The notes under the pieces are model-generated. The model worked only from the letters and a program-made list of their open reading frames with translations, was not told the DNA's origin and did no database searches. A stretch of 32,399 bases of DNA from positions 1 through 32,399 of the forward strand of contig CAYJGW010000030.1 of assembly GCA_964369425.1 (NCBI GenBank), in the 5' to 3' direction. Each line of letters starts with the position of its first letter. Positions within the stretch are counted from its first letter, which is position 1. Below are positions 7,098 through 14,490 of this stretch, piece after piece. This DNA comes from CAUPWF01 sp964369425 (GTDB taxonomy: Bacteria > Bacillota > Clostridia > Lachnospirales > Lachnospiraceae). Made by a program: the position numbers and the translations under genes.

Positions 7098-8513
7098 CTA
7101 TCTAGTAACTATCTTTTTCATCAACGACAACTGCCAAGGCTTCACTCCATCTTTAAAGCTTTGTATCGCTAGCGCCTTTATAATCTCGCCTTGTATCGGA
7201 TATTGGTATATCACTCCCATTGCATCTGAAAGTGTCATCTTCTTTGTAATCATCAAGGACAATATCGGTAACATCTCACCTGCTTTTCTTCCCACAATAT
7301 TGGCACCTATTATCTTTTTCTTTTTATCTAACACCACTTTGATATAACCAATTCTATCCCCCTCTGCTTTTGCCCGATCATTTTCATCTATTTTTAATTG
7401 GTAAGAGGAACCAAATATTCCTTTTTCTTTTGCATCTTGCTCCATAAGCCCTACGTGTGCCACTTCTGGTATCGTGTAGGTCGTCCAAGCCATATTTCTA
7501 TAGTTACGATTAAACATTGGTGCTATCAAGGCATTGCGTACTGCAATTCCCGCTTCATAGGATGCTGCATGTGTGAATAGATATCCTCCTACCACATCTC
7601 CACACCCATAAATGGTCTTCACCCTAGTTCGCAATTTTTCATCCGTCTGTATAAACCCTCTCTTATCTAGTGCTACCCCTACTTCCTCTAGCCCAATATC
7701 TTTCGTATTCGGAACTCTTCCTAGTGCAATTAGTAAAACATCTCCTTCGATTTCAGCCTTCTTTCCACCTTCCTTTATCGTTACAAGAACCCCTCCATCT
7801 TTATCGGAAACCTCCAAAATCTCACTCTCCATATGTAGGTTCACCTCTTTTGACAACACCTCTGTCATCATAGCACTCACTTCAACTTCATCACGTTTGA
7901 ATAATCCTTTCGACCGATCGATAACATGTACTTCAGTTCCTAAATGTGCAAAACCTTGACCAAGTTCTAATCCTATCGGACCTGCTCCTAATACAATCAT
8001 TCGCTTTGGAAGTCTTGTCAATGAAAAAATCGTCTCATTCGTGTAATACTTCACATTTTGTAACCCTTCTATAGGTGGTATAAATGCTCTAGATCCTGTT
8101 GCGATTAATATTTTTTTTGTTTCAAAAATTTCATCGTGAACTTTCACACTGGTTTCACTTACTACGATTCCTTTTCCAAACTCTACATCTACACCTAGCT
8201 TTTCATATCGCTCTTTAGAATCATGTGGTGCAATCTCCGCAATTACTGATTCCACTCTTTTCATTATCTTCTCTAGCGATACATGGTATTCACTCACCGT
8301 TATGCCTTTGTCTTCGCCCTCTTCTAACTCTTTTGCCAAGTGTGCTGATCGCAAGAATGCTTTACTTGGAACACAGCCGTAATTCAAACAGTCTCCGCCC
8401 ATCTTCCTATTTTCTACTAGCAGTACCAAAGCTCCCATTCCTGCTGCAGTAGCTGCCGCCACCAAGCCTCCACTTCCTGCACCTAAAATAATCAAATCGT
8501 ATTTTTTCTTCAT
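7098..8513 (-). CDS. FAD/NAD(P)-dependent disulfide oxidoreductase, MerA-like without a mercury-binding domain
   Basis: This is a pyridine nucleotide-disulfide oxidoreductase of class I (471 residues). The FAD-binding GAGSGG is at 11-16, the redox-active pair C42-L-N-Y-G-C47 follows, the nicotinamide-binding G-A-G-P-I-G is at 176-181, and the second FAD contact G-C-G-D is at 303-306. The C-terminal dimer-interface motif is Y438-P-x-x-x-E443, where glutathione reductase and lipoamide dehydrogenase have His-Pro and a His-Glu dyad. It lacks an N-terminal heavy-metal-associated domain and a C-terminal cysteine pair, so mercury reduction is not supported. It is first in the six-gene operon, 48 nt upstream of the CDP-alcohol transferase gene. 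Related enzymes are often encoded beside, or fused to, TVP38-like proteins. The physiological substrate is unknown. Confidence 0.85.
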   Translation of the reverse strand: MKKKYDLIILGAGSGGLVAAATAAGMGALVLLVENRKMGGDCLNYGCVPSKAFLRSAHLAKELEEGEDKGITVSEYHVSLEKIMKRVESVIAEIAPHDSKERYEKLGVDVEFGKGIVVSETSVKVHDEIFETKKILIATGSRAFIPPIEGLQNVKYYTNETIFSLTRLPKRMIVLGAGPIGLELGQGFAHLGTEVHVIDRSKGLFKRDEVEVSAMMTEVLSKEVNLHMESEILEVSDKDGGVLVTIKEGGKKAEIEGDVLLIALGRVPNTKDIGLEEVGVALDKRGFIQTDEKLRTRVKTIYGCGDVVGGYLFTHAASYEAGIAVRNALIAPMFNRNYRNMAWTTYTIPEVAHVGLMEQDAKEKGIFGSSYQLKIDENDRAKAEGDRIGYIKVVLDKKKKIIGANIVGRKAGEMLPILSLMITKKMTLSDAMGVIYQYPIQGEIIKALAIQSFKDGVKPWQLSLMKKIVTR

Positions 8514-8643
8514 TTCTACTAACCTCTCTGCTTACACGAATACACGCCAACGGGTTAATTTTTCTTCTTTTCTTAACTTTGAATTATTATTGTCTGACTT
8601 TTAAGGTAATATTATCATATTTTTTTCAAAAAATAAATAACCA

Positions 8644-8658
8644 AGAGTAATTTACTCT
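8644..8658. promoter_or_regulatory. Perfect short palindrome upstream of the oxidoreductase/ABC operon
   Basis: AGAGTAA (8644-8650) and TTACTCT (8652-8658) are 7-bp arms around a single central base, about 130 nt upstream of the start at 8513. The AT-rich stretch between them (8585-8630) contains TATGATAAT-like -10 sequences on the minus strand, but I cannot fix a clear -35. A repressor or activator site is the simplest reading. The rest of 8514-8697 holds no gene. Confidence 0.3.
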
Positions 8659-8697
8659 AGTTTTAACAATTTGTTCAAATACATGATAAAAATGTAC

Positions 8698-8734
8698 AAA
8701 AAAATGATCGGAGTAATCTCCAATCATTTTTTTA
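8698..8734 (-). terminator. Intrinsic terminator of the cysE-sigH operon
   Basis: On the minus strand an A-rich arm with ATGAT, then GGAG, a TAAT/ATTA loop, CTCC and ATCAT form a hairpin with a T-run on each flank, so it may work in both directions. It begins at the sigH stop codon. It is the first terminator seen after the T-box at 12659. Confidence 0.75.
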
Positions 8735-9334
8735 TATTTTCTTTAAAATTTCTCTCACTTTTACTTTGATCCGCTGCAATGTATTATCAATGGCTTTGGA
8801 ACTTTTACCAAGCAATTTTCCAATTGTTTGGTAGTCAATCCCTCGCATATGCAAGTAATATACTTTGCTTTCTAAGTCACTTAGACTTTGTAAAAGAGCC
8901 TCTTCTAATTGCTCTTGGTATTCTTTTGATAAAATTACAGCTTCTGGATTCCCCTTAATATCTTGCATCTCCTCTATCAAATCCAGATTTATTTCTTCTG
9001 CTCCACTTGAAATCGATAAATACGTATTCAAGGGTTGATGCTTCATTCTTCTTGATGCTGTAACTGCTGTATAAAGTTGACGCGATACACAAAGGTCTGC
9101 AAAGCTTGAAAAAGATGCACCTTCATCCGCTCTGTAGTCTTGAATTGCCTTAAAGAGACCTATCATTCCTTCTTGAATCAAATCATCGTTCTCTCCCCCA
9201 AGAATAAACATCGCCTTTGCTTTCTTTCGAACCATATTTTTATACTTTTCCATGAGAAAGTCCATAATTTCGCTTTCTCCATCTCTTAAACGAGCAATTA
9301 GTACCTCGTCTGTAATTGTTTCGTATAATTTCAT
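8732..9334 (-). CDS. sigH: RNA polymerase sporulation-type sigma factor SigH
   Basis: This is a sigma-70 family factor of 200 residues. Region 2 has D-L-I-Q-E-G-M-I-G-L (near 49-58) and a helix with F-S-S-F-A (near 75-79). Region 4 ends with a helix-turn-helix (I-D-Y-Q-T-I-G-K-L-L-G, then S-K-A-I-D-N-T-L-Q-R, near 165-190). In Bacillus and Clostridia SigH (Spo0H) drives early-sporulation and stationary-phase genes. The location directly after cysE-cysS-mrnC-rlmB is the conserved B. subtilis neighbourhood; yacP, which lies between rlmB and sigH there, is absent here. The start ATG is 5 nt after the rlmB stop with only a weak GGGATAG ribosome site. The organism is thus probably a spore-former or derived from one. 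Confidence 0.9.
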   Translation of the reverse strand: MKLYETITDEVLIARLRDGESEIMDFLMEKYKNMVRKKAKAMFILGGENDDLIQEGMIGLFKAIQDYRADEGASFSSFADLCVSRQLYTAVTASRRMKHQPLNTYLSISSGAEEINLDLIEEMQDIKGNPEAVILSKEYQEQLEEALLQSLSDLESKVYYLHMRGIDYQTIGKLLGKSSKAIDNTLQRIKVKVREILKKI

Positions 9335-9339
9335 TCAAA

Positions 9340-10086
9340 CTATCCCAATCTTTGTCTTAAAATCTCATAAGCCAATACACCAGTTGCAACTGAAGCGTTT
9401 AAGGAATCTATATCCCCTTTCATTGGAATAGAAGCCGTAAAGTCACATGTCTCTTTCACTAAACGCCCCACACCTTTCCCTTCATTTCCAATCACAAGAC
9501 CTATAGAACCTTTCATATTCACGCGATACATTGATTCTCCTTCCATATCAGCACACACAAACCACATTCCACGCTCTTTTAATTCTTCCATGGTCTTTAC
9601 CAAGTTTGTCACTTTGGCTACCGGAGTATAATTCAGTGCTCCAGCCGATGTCTTTGCAACAGTAGCTGTTAATCCCACTGCTCTTCGCTTTGGAATAATC
9701 ACTCCATGTGCTCCACTTAGATTCGCCGTACGTATGATAGCACCTAAGTTGTGTGGATCCTCAATATCATCTAAAAGAATAAAAAATGGATCTTCTCCCT
9801 TTTCTTTTGCTAGTGCGAACATATCTTCAATATCTGAATACTCATATGCTGCCACATAGGCAATAACACCTTGATGATTCCCCGTCTCAGAAATCTGTGA
9901 CAACCTCTCTTTTGCAACAAAGTTGATAATAGTATCCACTTTCTTTGCTTCTCTTACAATTGTTCGTATCGGTCCATCTTGACATCCATCAAGCACAAAC
10001 ACCTTATCAATCGGCTTTCCCGCACGAAAGGCTTCTATTACCGCATTTCTTCCTTCTATCACTAATGATTTTATCTCTTCACTCAT
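9340..10086 (-). CDS. rlmB: 23S rRNA (guanosine-2'-O-)-methyltransferase RlmB (TrmH/SpoU family)
   Basis: This is a SpoU-class methyltransferase that 2'-O-methylates G2251 of 23S rRNA with S-adenosylmethionine. It has a small N-terminal L30e-like RNA-binding domain (1-80) and the knotted catalytic domain with all three motifs: N113-L-G-A-I-I-R-T-A-N, then I-G-N-E-G-K-G-V (199-206), then I-P-M-K-G with S-L-N-A-S-V-A (220-234). The length, 248 residues, is normal. AAAAGGAG lies 7 nt before the ATG. The gene starts 4 nt after mrnC and ends 5 nt before sigH, so all three share a transcript. Confidence 0.93.
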   Translation of the reverse strand: MSEEIKSLVIEGRNAVIEAFRAGKPIDKVFVLDGCQDGPIRTIVREAKKVDTIINFVAKERLSQISETGNHQGVIAYVAAYEYSDIEDMFALAKEKGEDPFFILLDDIEDPHNLGAIIRTANLSGAHGVIIPKRRAVGLTATVAKTSAGALNYTPVAKVTNLVKTMEELKERGMWFVCADMEGESMYRVNMKGSIGLVIGNEGKGVGRLVKETCDFTASIPMKGDIDSLNASVATGVLAYEILRQRLG

Positions 10087-10090
10087 CTCT

Positions 10091-10537
10091 CTACTCCTTT
10101 TCTTCTAACCCTTCTATCCCAATCTTAATCAGATCTACCATTCGTTTCCATTCTTTGCTCAAATGCAAGTATCCAACCAAAGCCTCAAATCCTGTCGCCC
10201 TTCTATAATCTGTAATGGATTGATTTTTCGCACTAGAAATGGATTTTGCATTCCTACCACGCTTATATATCTTCAATTCTTCTGGTGTTAAAAGGGGTTG
10301 GATCACACGCATAATTGCTGACTGGGCTGAAGCTTGTACATAGGCACTGGTTTCTTTATGTAACTTCTGCACTTGTTTATTTCCTTCACTGATTACAATC
10401 GTCTTGATTATCAAGTCATAGATACAGTCTCCGATATACGCCAATGTAAGAGGTGAATATGTCTGCACATCCACCTCTTTTAACGAAAATGTCTCTTGAA
10501 TCAATTGCTCTAATTGAAATGTTACGCTCTCGTCCAT
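10091..10537 (-). CDS. mrnC: Mini-ribonuclease 3
   Basis: This is an RNase III-type catalytic domain without a double-stranded RNA-binding domain (148 residues), as in B. subtilis MrnC, which matures 23S rRNA ends. The signature L-A-Y-I-G-D-C-I-Y-D-L spans about 32-42 and contains the catalytic aspartate; K-x-V-Q-K-L-H-K and a late A-T-G-F-E-A-L-V-G-Y-L-H block complete the fold. AAGGAG lies 4 nt before the ATG. The start overlaps the cysS stop by 16 nt, and rlmB follows 4 nt after the stop. This order is conserved in Firmicutes. Confidence 0.92.
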   Translation of the reverse strand: MDESVTFQLEQLIQETFSLKEVDVQTYSPLTLAYIGDCIYDLIIKTIVISEGNKQVQKLHKETSAYVQASAQSAIMRVIQPLLTPEELKIYKRGRNAKSISSAKNQSITDYRRATGFEALVGYLHLSKEWKRMVDLIKIGIEGLEEKE

Positions 10538-11928
10538 TTTACTCCTTCTCTTGTATCTTTCAATACAATTCCCATTGCTAATAATTCATCTCGAATCTCA
10601 TCTGCTCGTTTGAAGTCTTTATTCTTTCTGGCATCTTGACGCGCCTCGATTAACGCTTCAACCTCTCCATCTAGACTTTCTTCTTTTCGCTCTACCTTCA
10701 CACCTAGTATATCTGCTAAATTCAACACAGTATCCAAAATCATCTGCAAAAATGCGCTTGAAGACGCTCCACTCACATTAGTATTACTAAATTTTACAAT
10801 TTCAAAAATACTAGAAATTCCATCTGCTGTATTAAAGTCATCTTCCATTGCAGCTTCGTATTCTTTCACATAGTTTTCTAGTGTCGGAATCAATTCTTTT
10901 TCATCCGCTGTCATTTCTGCCACTGTAGCTACTTTCAATAAGTCTTTTACATTTTCAACAGCAGTGATAATTCGTTCCAATCCAGCCTTTGAAGATTCCA
11001 TCAATTCTGCACTAAAATTCAGTGGACTGCGGTAATGGGCACTCAACATAAAAAATCGCAGTACATTCAAATCATACTTTTCTTGCACTTCCCTTACCGT
11101 AAAGAAATTCCCAAGAGACTTGGACATCTTTCTATTATCAATATTCAAAAATGCATTATGCATCCAATATTTAGCAAACCCCACTCCATTTGCTGCTTCA
11201 CTTTGTGCAATTTCATTCTCATGGTGAGGAAAGACTAAATCTTCCCCACCTGCATGAATATCAATCTGATCACCTAAATATTTTTTCGCCATTACCGAAC
11301 ACTCGATATGCCATCCTGGACGACCATCACTCCAAGGAGATTCCCATGCTGGCTCGCCTTCTTTCTTTGGTTTCCATAACACAAAATCAAGTGGATCTTC
11401 TTTTTCAGCTTCTCCTGAAACCAATAGGGTTCTTCCTCCTGATTGAAGATCGTCTAGATTTTTGTGGGATAATTTCCCATATGTCTCAAATTTTCTTGTA
11501 CGGAAGTATACGGTTCCATTTTTTTCGTAGGCAAATCCTTTTTGAATCAAGTCACCAATCATCTCTACCATTCCACAGATTTCTAATGTTGCAAGAGGAT
11601 GCGTAGTGGCCGGCTTTACATTCATAGCTACCATATCTTTCTTGCATTCTTCAATATATCTGGTAGATATCTCGTCTGCTGATACCCCTTCTTCAATTGC
11701 TTTTTTTATGATTTTATCATCTACATCTGTAAAGTTGGATACATAGTTTACCTCATACCCTTTATACTCAAAATATCTACGAACTGTATCAAATACAATC
11801 ATAGGTCTAGCATTTCCGATGTGGATATAATTGTATACAGTAGGTCCACATACGTACATGCTCACTTTTCCTTCTTCTACTGGTATGAATTCTTCTTTTG
11901 ATTTCGTTAGTGTATTATATAATTTCAT
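10522..11928 (-). CDS. cysS: Cysteinyl-tRNA synthetase
   Basis: This is a class I aminoacyl-tRNA synthetase that charges tRNA-Cys in the cytoplasm (468 residues). The start MKLYNTLTK is the typical CysRS N-terminus, and AAAGGG lies about 5 nt before this ATG; an upstream in-frame ATG at 11955 lies inside cysE and adds 9 untypical residues. Cys27 with G-P-T is the first zinc ligand, H-I-G-N (36-39) is the HIGH motif, W-H-I-E-C-S and the F-P-H-H-E-N-E block carry further zinc ligands, and K-M-S-K-S is intact. The gene overlaps cysE by 14 nt upstream and mrnC by 16 nt downstream. It is regulated through the T-box in front of cysE. Confidence 0.95.
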   Translation of the reverse strand: MKLYNTLTKSKEEFIPVEEGKVSMYVCGPTVYNYIHIGNARPMIVFDTVRRYFEYKGYEVNYVSNFTDVDDKIIKKAIEEGVSADEISTRYIEECKKDMVAMNVKPATTHPLATLEICGMVEMIGDLIQKGFAYEKNGTVYFRTRKFETYGKLSHKNLDDLQSGGRTLLVSGEAEKEDPLDFVLWKPKKEGEPAWESPWSDGRPGWHIECSVMAKKYLGDQIDIHAGGEDLVFPHHENEIAQSEAANGVGFAKYWMHNAFLNIDNRKMSKSLGNFFTVREVQEKYDLNVLRFFMLSAHYRSPLNFSAELMESSKAGLERIITAVENVKDLLKVATVAEMTADEKELIPTLENYVKEYEAAMEDDFNTADGISSIFEIVKFSNTNVSGASSSAFLQMILDTVLNLADILGVKVERKEESLDGEVEALIEARQDARKNKDFKRADEIRDELLAMGIVLKDTREGVKWTRA

Positions 11929-12634
11929 ATTTCCCTTTCTCTTCGCATTCTTCATGAATGTACTTCAAATCTACTTCATGTAGACACTTGATGCGCGCTT
12001 CTAATTTTTCTATTTGCTTTTTCAATATTTCATTGTCTTTGTGCAACTGTCTCATATCATTTAATACTGGGTCTGGTAATTGAACCTGATCCATATCTTC
12101 TCTTGGAATCATCTGATCGTCCCGCTTTACAATTCGACCCGGTACCCCCACCACCGTACAATTTGGTGGCACTTCTTTGATCACTACAGAACCTGCTCCT
12201 ATCTTTGAGTTTTCCCCTATCGTAAAAGAACCAATCACTTTCGCCCCTGCACTGACCATAACGTTATCTTCTAACGTAGGATGTCGCTTTCCTGTCTCTT
12301 TCCCTGTTCCTCCTAGTGTCACTCCTTGGTACAATGTAATGTTATTTCCCAGAATAGCTGTCTCTCCAATAATTACACCACTACCATGATCAATAAATAG
12401 ACCTGTTCCTATTTTGGCTCCTGGATGGATTTCAATCCCTGTTTTTCTCACTGCTCTTTGAGATATCCACCTAGCCCAAAAATAGTGTTTTTTTTCAAAT
12501 AGATGATGCGCAAACCTATAATGTAGTATGGCTTTAAAACTAGGATATAACAAGGCTTCCATATTCGACTTAATAGCAGGGTCACGCTCTCGAATCACTT
12601 GTATTTCATTTTTTACATAAGAAATAATACCCAT
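11915..12634 (-). CDS. cysE: Serine O-acetyltransferase
   Basis: This enzyme transfers acetyl from acetyl-CoA to serine, the first step of cysteine synthesis. The N-terminal helical domain (1-60; R-x-R-D-P-A) is followed by left-handed beta-helix hexapeptide repeats (I-H-P-G-A-K-I-G, then D-H-G-S-G-V-V/I-I-G-E, then Y-Q-G-V-T-L-G-G-T-G-K). Catalytic histidines are in I-H-P and D-H-G. A charged, probably coiled C-terminal tail brings it to 239 residues. GGAGG lies 7 nt before the ATG at 12634; the longer frame to 12712 runs into the T-box terminator and is rejected. It is the first gene of the T-box operon. Confidence 0.93.
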   Translation of the reverse strand: MGIISYVKNEIQVIRERDPAIKSNMEALLYPSFKAILHYRFAHHLFEKKHYFWARWISQRAVRKTGIEIHPGAKIGTGLFIDHGSGVIIGETAILGNNITLYQGVTLGGTGKETGKRHPTLEDNVMVSAGAKVIGSFTIGENSKIGAGSVVIKEVPPNCTVVGVPGRIVKRDDQMIPREDMDQVQLPDPVLNDMRQLHKDNEILKKQIEKLEARIKCLHEVDLKYIHEECEEKGKYEII

Positions 12635-12658
12635 GAACTCACCTCCAAAACGGATATT

Positions 12659-12885
12659 AAAAAAGGATACCATCCATCTCTTACTAGAGACGAATAATAT
12701 CCGCGGTTCCACTCTTCTTAAGGGTCTCCCCCTTCACTTCATAGCTTATAACGACGCTACCCGTACTCAAATACTACCCTTTCTTTGAGTAAGCTCCCGA
12801 ATGCACTTCATCAACTCTCGTTTAAAGGATGTTTTCAGCCTGTGACACCCTCTCTCTGATAGACTACAATTGACTACTCTCTTCG
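12659..12885 (-). ncRNA. T-box riboswitch, cysteine specific
   Basis: The leader has all T-box parts. Stem I closes with GAGTA (about 12879-12875) against TACTC (about 12791-12787). On its 3' side the specifier loop reads GAAG-TGC-A before CGGGAG, giving codon UGC (Cys) at 12805-12803. The T-box consensus AGAGTGGAACCGCGG is at 12715-12701; its UGGA bulge would pair with a tRNA ending UCCA, and tRNA-Cys has U at the discriminator position. The terminator hairpin spans 12702-12665 and a run of T (A on the plus strand, 12664-12659) follows. Uncharged tRNA-Cys should therefore permit read-through into cysE and the genes behind it. No tRNA-Cys gene lies in this window. Confidence 0.93.
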
Positions 12886-12915
12886 TTCTTCACTTTTGTC
12901 TTTTCATATATAATC

Positions 12916-12944
12916 AGTGTATGCAAAAATCATGTTTTTGTCAA
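12916..12944 (-). promoter_or_regulatory. Sigma-A promoter of the T-box/cysE operon
   Basis: TTGACA (12944-12939) and TACACT (12921-12916) are 17 nt apart on the minus strand, placing the start about 25 nt before stem I of the T-box. The -35 lies directly against the stop codon of the upstream acetyltransferase gene. Confidence 0.8.
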
Positions 12945-12945
12945 G

Positions 12946-13914
12946 CTACACAATTTCATTTATCAAAATTTTATTTTTTTCCAAATATTTCCGAGTTAAT
13001 TCATCTACTTTCAATGCTTTTTGCTCTTCTATTTCTTTTTCACGCTTTACATAACCTTCTTTGGAATCTTTACACCTTACATATACACCTGTATTCTCCA
13101 TTATCACCTCATCTACCACTTGCACTTCCTCTTCATCTGCAAACAGTCCTAAAAAGGTCTCCATGTGTATCGGGCGAACCATAATCTTTGGTTGGTCTTT
13201 TATTTCTAGCACTAAACCTAACTCTTTTTCAGATACCAACTCTCTCACTTGTGTGTATCCTTCATCAGCAAGTAAGAAATACCCTTTGATTTCTCCTTGA
13301 TTTCTTATCCCATAAATTCCACCACTTTGGCACTGTTGTTCTTTTATCAATTGTCGAAAATACGCCTCTGTATGTGTCGTAAAGATTTCGTATTCTCCCG
13401 ATAATATTCTTTGGGAAAACGCTGCTAGTTCTTTACAGTCTTTTTCCAAAATTTCTGTGATATGACACCCTTTACATACTTCTTCTAGTTTTTCAAAAAA
13501 TTCTTCTTTTTTCACTTTGTAATGTGCTTGTTCCGATACCGTCACAAAACCAAAAGGCTCATATATAGCTTCTTTAGCAGGCATTAAATAAGTAAATGGC
13601 TCTTTCCTCTCGTACATATCTTGGAAACTTCGTTTAAGTAGCTTCCTCATATACCCTTGTCCTCTATACTGTTCTCTAGTAGACACTGCTACAATGTAAT
13701 GAAGCAAAAATTCTTTCTCTTTTACATTGATTTTATATGGATTAAGATGCAACATACTTCTTAAATCCTCTTCCTCTATCACATAAATATGATTGTGATC
13801 TGTAACAAATGTATAATAATAGTCCAAAAATTTCTTTGTATCTTCCCAAAACACTTCTTCCCATAATACTCTCGTTTTTTCATGTTCTCGCTTTTCTAGT
13901 AATCTACATTCCAT
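12946..13914 (-). CDS. GNAT-family N-acetyltransferase with SCP2-like C-terminal region
   Basis: The N-terminal half holds an acetyl-CoA-binding GNAT core: the strand H-Y-I-V-A-V-S-T near 72-79 is followed by the pyrophosphate loop Q-Y-R-G-Q-G-Y (82-89) and helix M-R-K-L-L. A Y-E-P-F-G-F motif follows near 125. The C-terminal part (about 240-310; M-V-R-P-I-H-M, D-E-V-I-M-E-N-T-G-V-Y) resembles the sterol-carrier-like domain of Eis-type acetyltransferases, though at 322 residues it is shorter than Eis. The substrate is unknown. AGAGG precedes the ATG, 10 nt after ispF, with no terminator between them; no terminator is seen after it either, and the cysE promoter begins at once. Confidence 0.75.
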   Translation of the reverse strand: MECRLLEKREHEKTRVLWEEVFWEDTKKFLDYYYTFVTDHNHIYVIEEEDLRSMLHLNPYKINVKEKEFLLHYIVAVSTREQYRGQGYMRKLLKRSFQDMYERKEPFTYLMPAKEAIYEPFGFVTVSEQAHYKVKKEEFFEKLEEVCKGCHITEILEKDCKELAAFSQRILSGEYEIFTTHTEAYFRQLIKEQQCQSGGIYGIRNQGEIKGYFLLADEGYTQVRELVSEKELGLVLEIKDQPKIMVRPIHMETFLGLFADEEEVQVVDEVIMENTGVYVRCKDSKEGYVKREKEIEEQKALKVDELTRKYLEKNKILINEIV

Positions 13915-13924
13915 TCTTTAACCT

Positions 13925-14464
13925 CTACTTTTTTCCACACCCTTTACAACCTTCGCAGTTTCGCTCTCCAGTCACCTCTACACTTTGTTCAAATAATCCT
14001 GCAATACTACAGATTGCTTGTGCTGCAATTCCTTCTTTTGCACCAGTAAAACCTAATCCTTCTTCTGTAGTTGCTTTTATGTTAATCAAATCCATGTCAA
14101 TTTCTAATGCTTCAGCAATATTTTGTCGCATCGCTTCGATATGTGGTGCCATCTTTGGGCTTTGCGCAATGATAGTTGCATCAATATTTTGCACCAGATA
14201 ATTCTTTTCTTCTAATTTCTCTCCAACTGCTTTTAACAAAGCGATACTAGAAGCGCCTTTATATCTTTCATCAGTATCCGGAAAATGCTTTCCAATATCT
14301 CCAAGGGCTGCTGCACCTAGCATCGCATCCATAATCGCATGTAGTAACACATCTGCGTCAGAATGCCCTAACAATCCTTTTTCATAAGGAATCTCTACCC
14401 CACCTATTATCAATTTTCTATCTTCAACTAACCTATGAACATCATATCCTAGCCCAACTCGCAT
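13925..14464 (-). CDS. ispF: 2-C-methyl-D-erythritol 2,4-cyclodiphosphate synthase with a Cys-rich tail
   Basis: This enzyme cyclises CDP-methylerythritol 2-phosphate, releasing CMP, in the MEP isoprenoid pathway. The zinc ligands D8, H10 and H42 occupy the E. coli positions (G-Y-D-V-H-R and L-L-H-A-I), H-S-D-A-D is at 34-38, and the substrate-pocket block T-T-E-E-G-L-G-F-T-G is at 132-141. Homologues are about 155-160 residues; this one has 179, and the extra end carries C170-x2-C173-x2-C176 followed by G-K-K. The tail is in frame and directly precedes a TAG-type stop, so it is not an obvious frameshift. AGGAG lies 6 nt before the ATG. Confidence 0.94.
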   Translation of the reverse strand: MRVGLGYDVHRLVEDRKLIIGGVEIPYEKGLLGHSDADVLLHAIMDAMLGAAALGDIGKHFPDTDERYKGASSIALLKAVGEKLEEKNYLVQNIDATIIAQSPKMAPHIEAMRQNIAEALEIDMDLINIKATTEEGLGFTGAKEGIAAQAICSIAGLFEQSVEVTGERNCEGCKGCGKK

Positions 14465-14490
14465 ATCTATCTCCTATTTTCTATCCTACA

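Noticed and set aside
7098..8513. Mercury resistance (merA)
   Set aside because: No heavy-metal-associated domain, no C-terminal Cys pair and no merR/merT genes; only the oxidoreductase core is shared.
12635..12712. 26 extra N-terminal residues on CysE
   Set aside because: They would be translated from the T-box terminator region, while the ATG at 12634 has an ideal ribosome site and the family's usual start.
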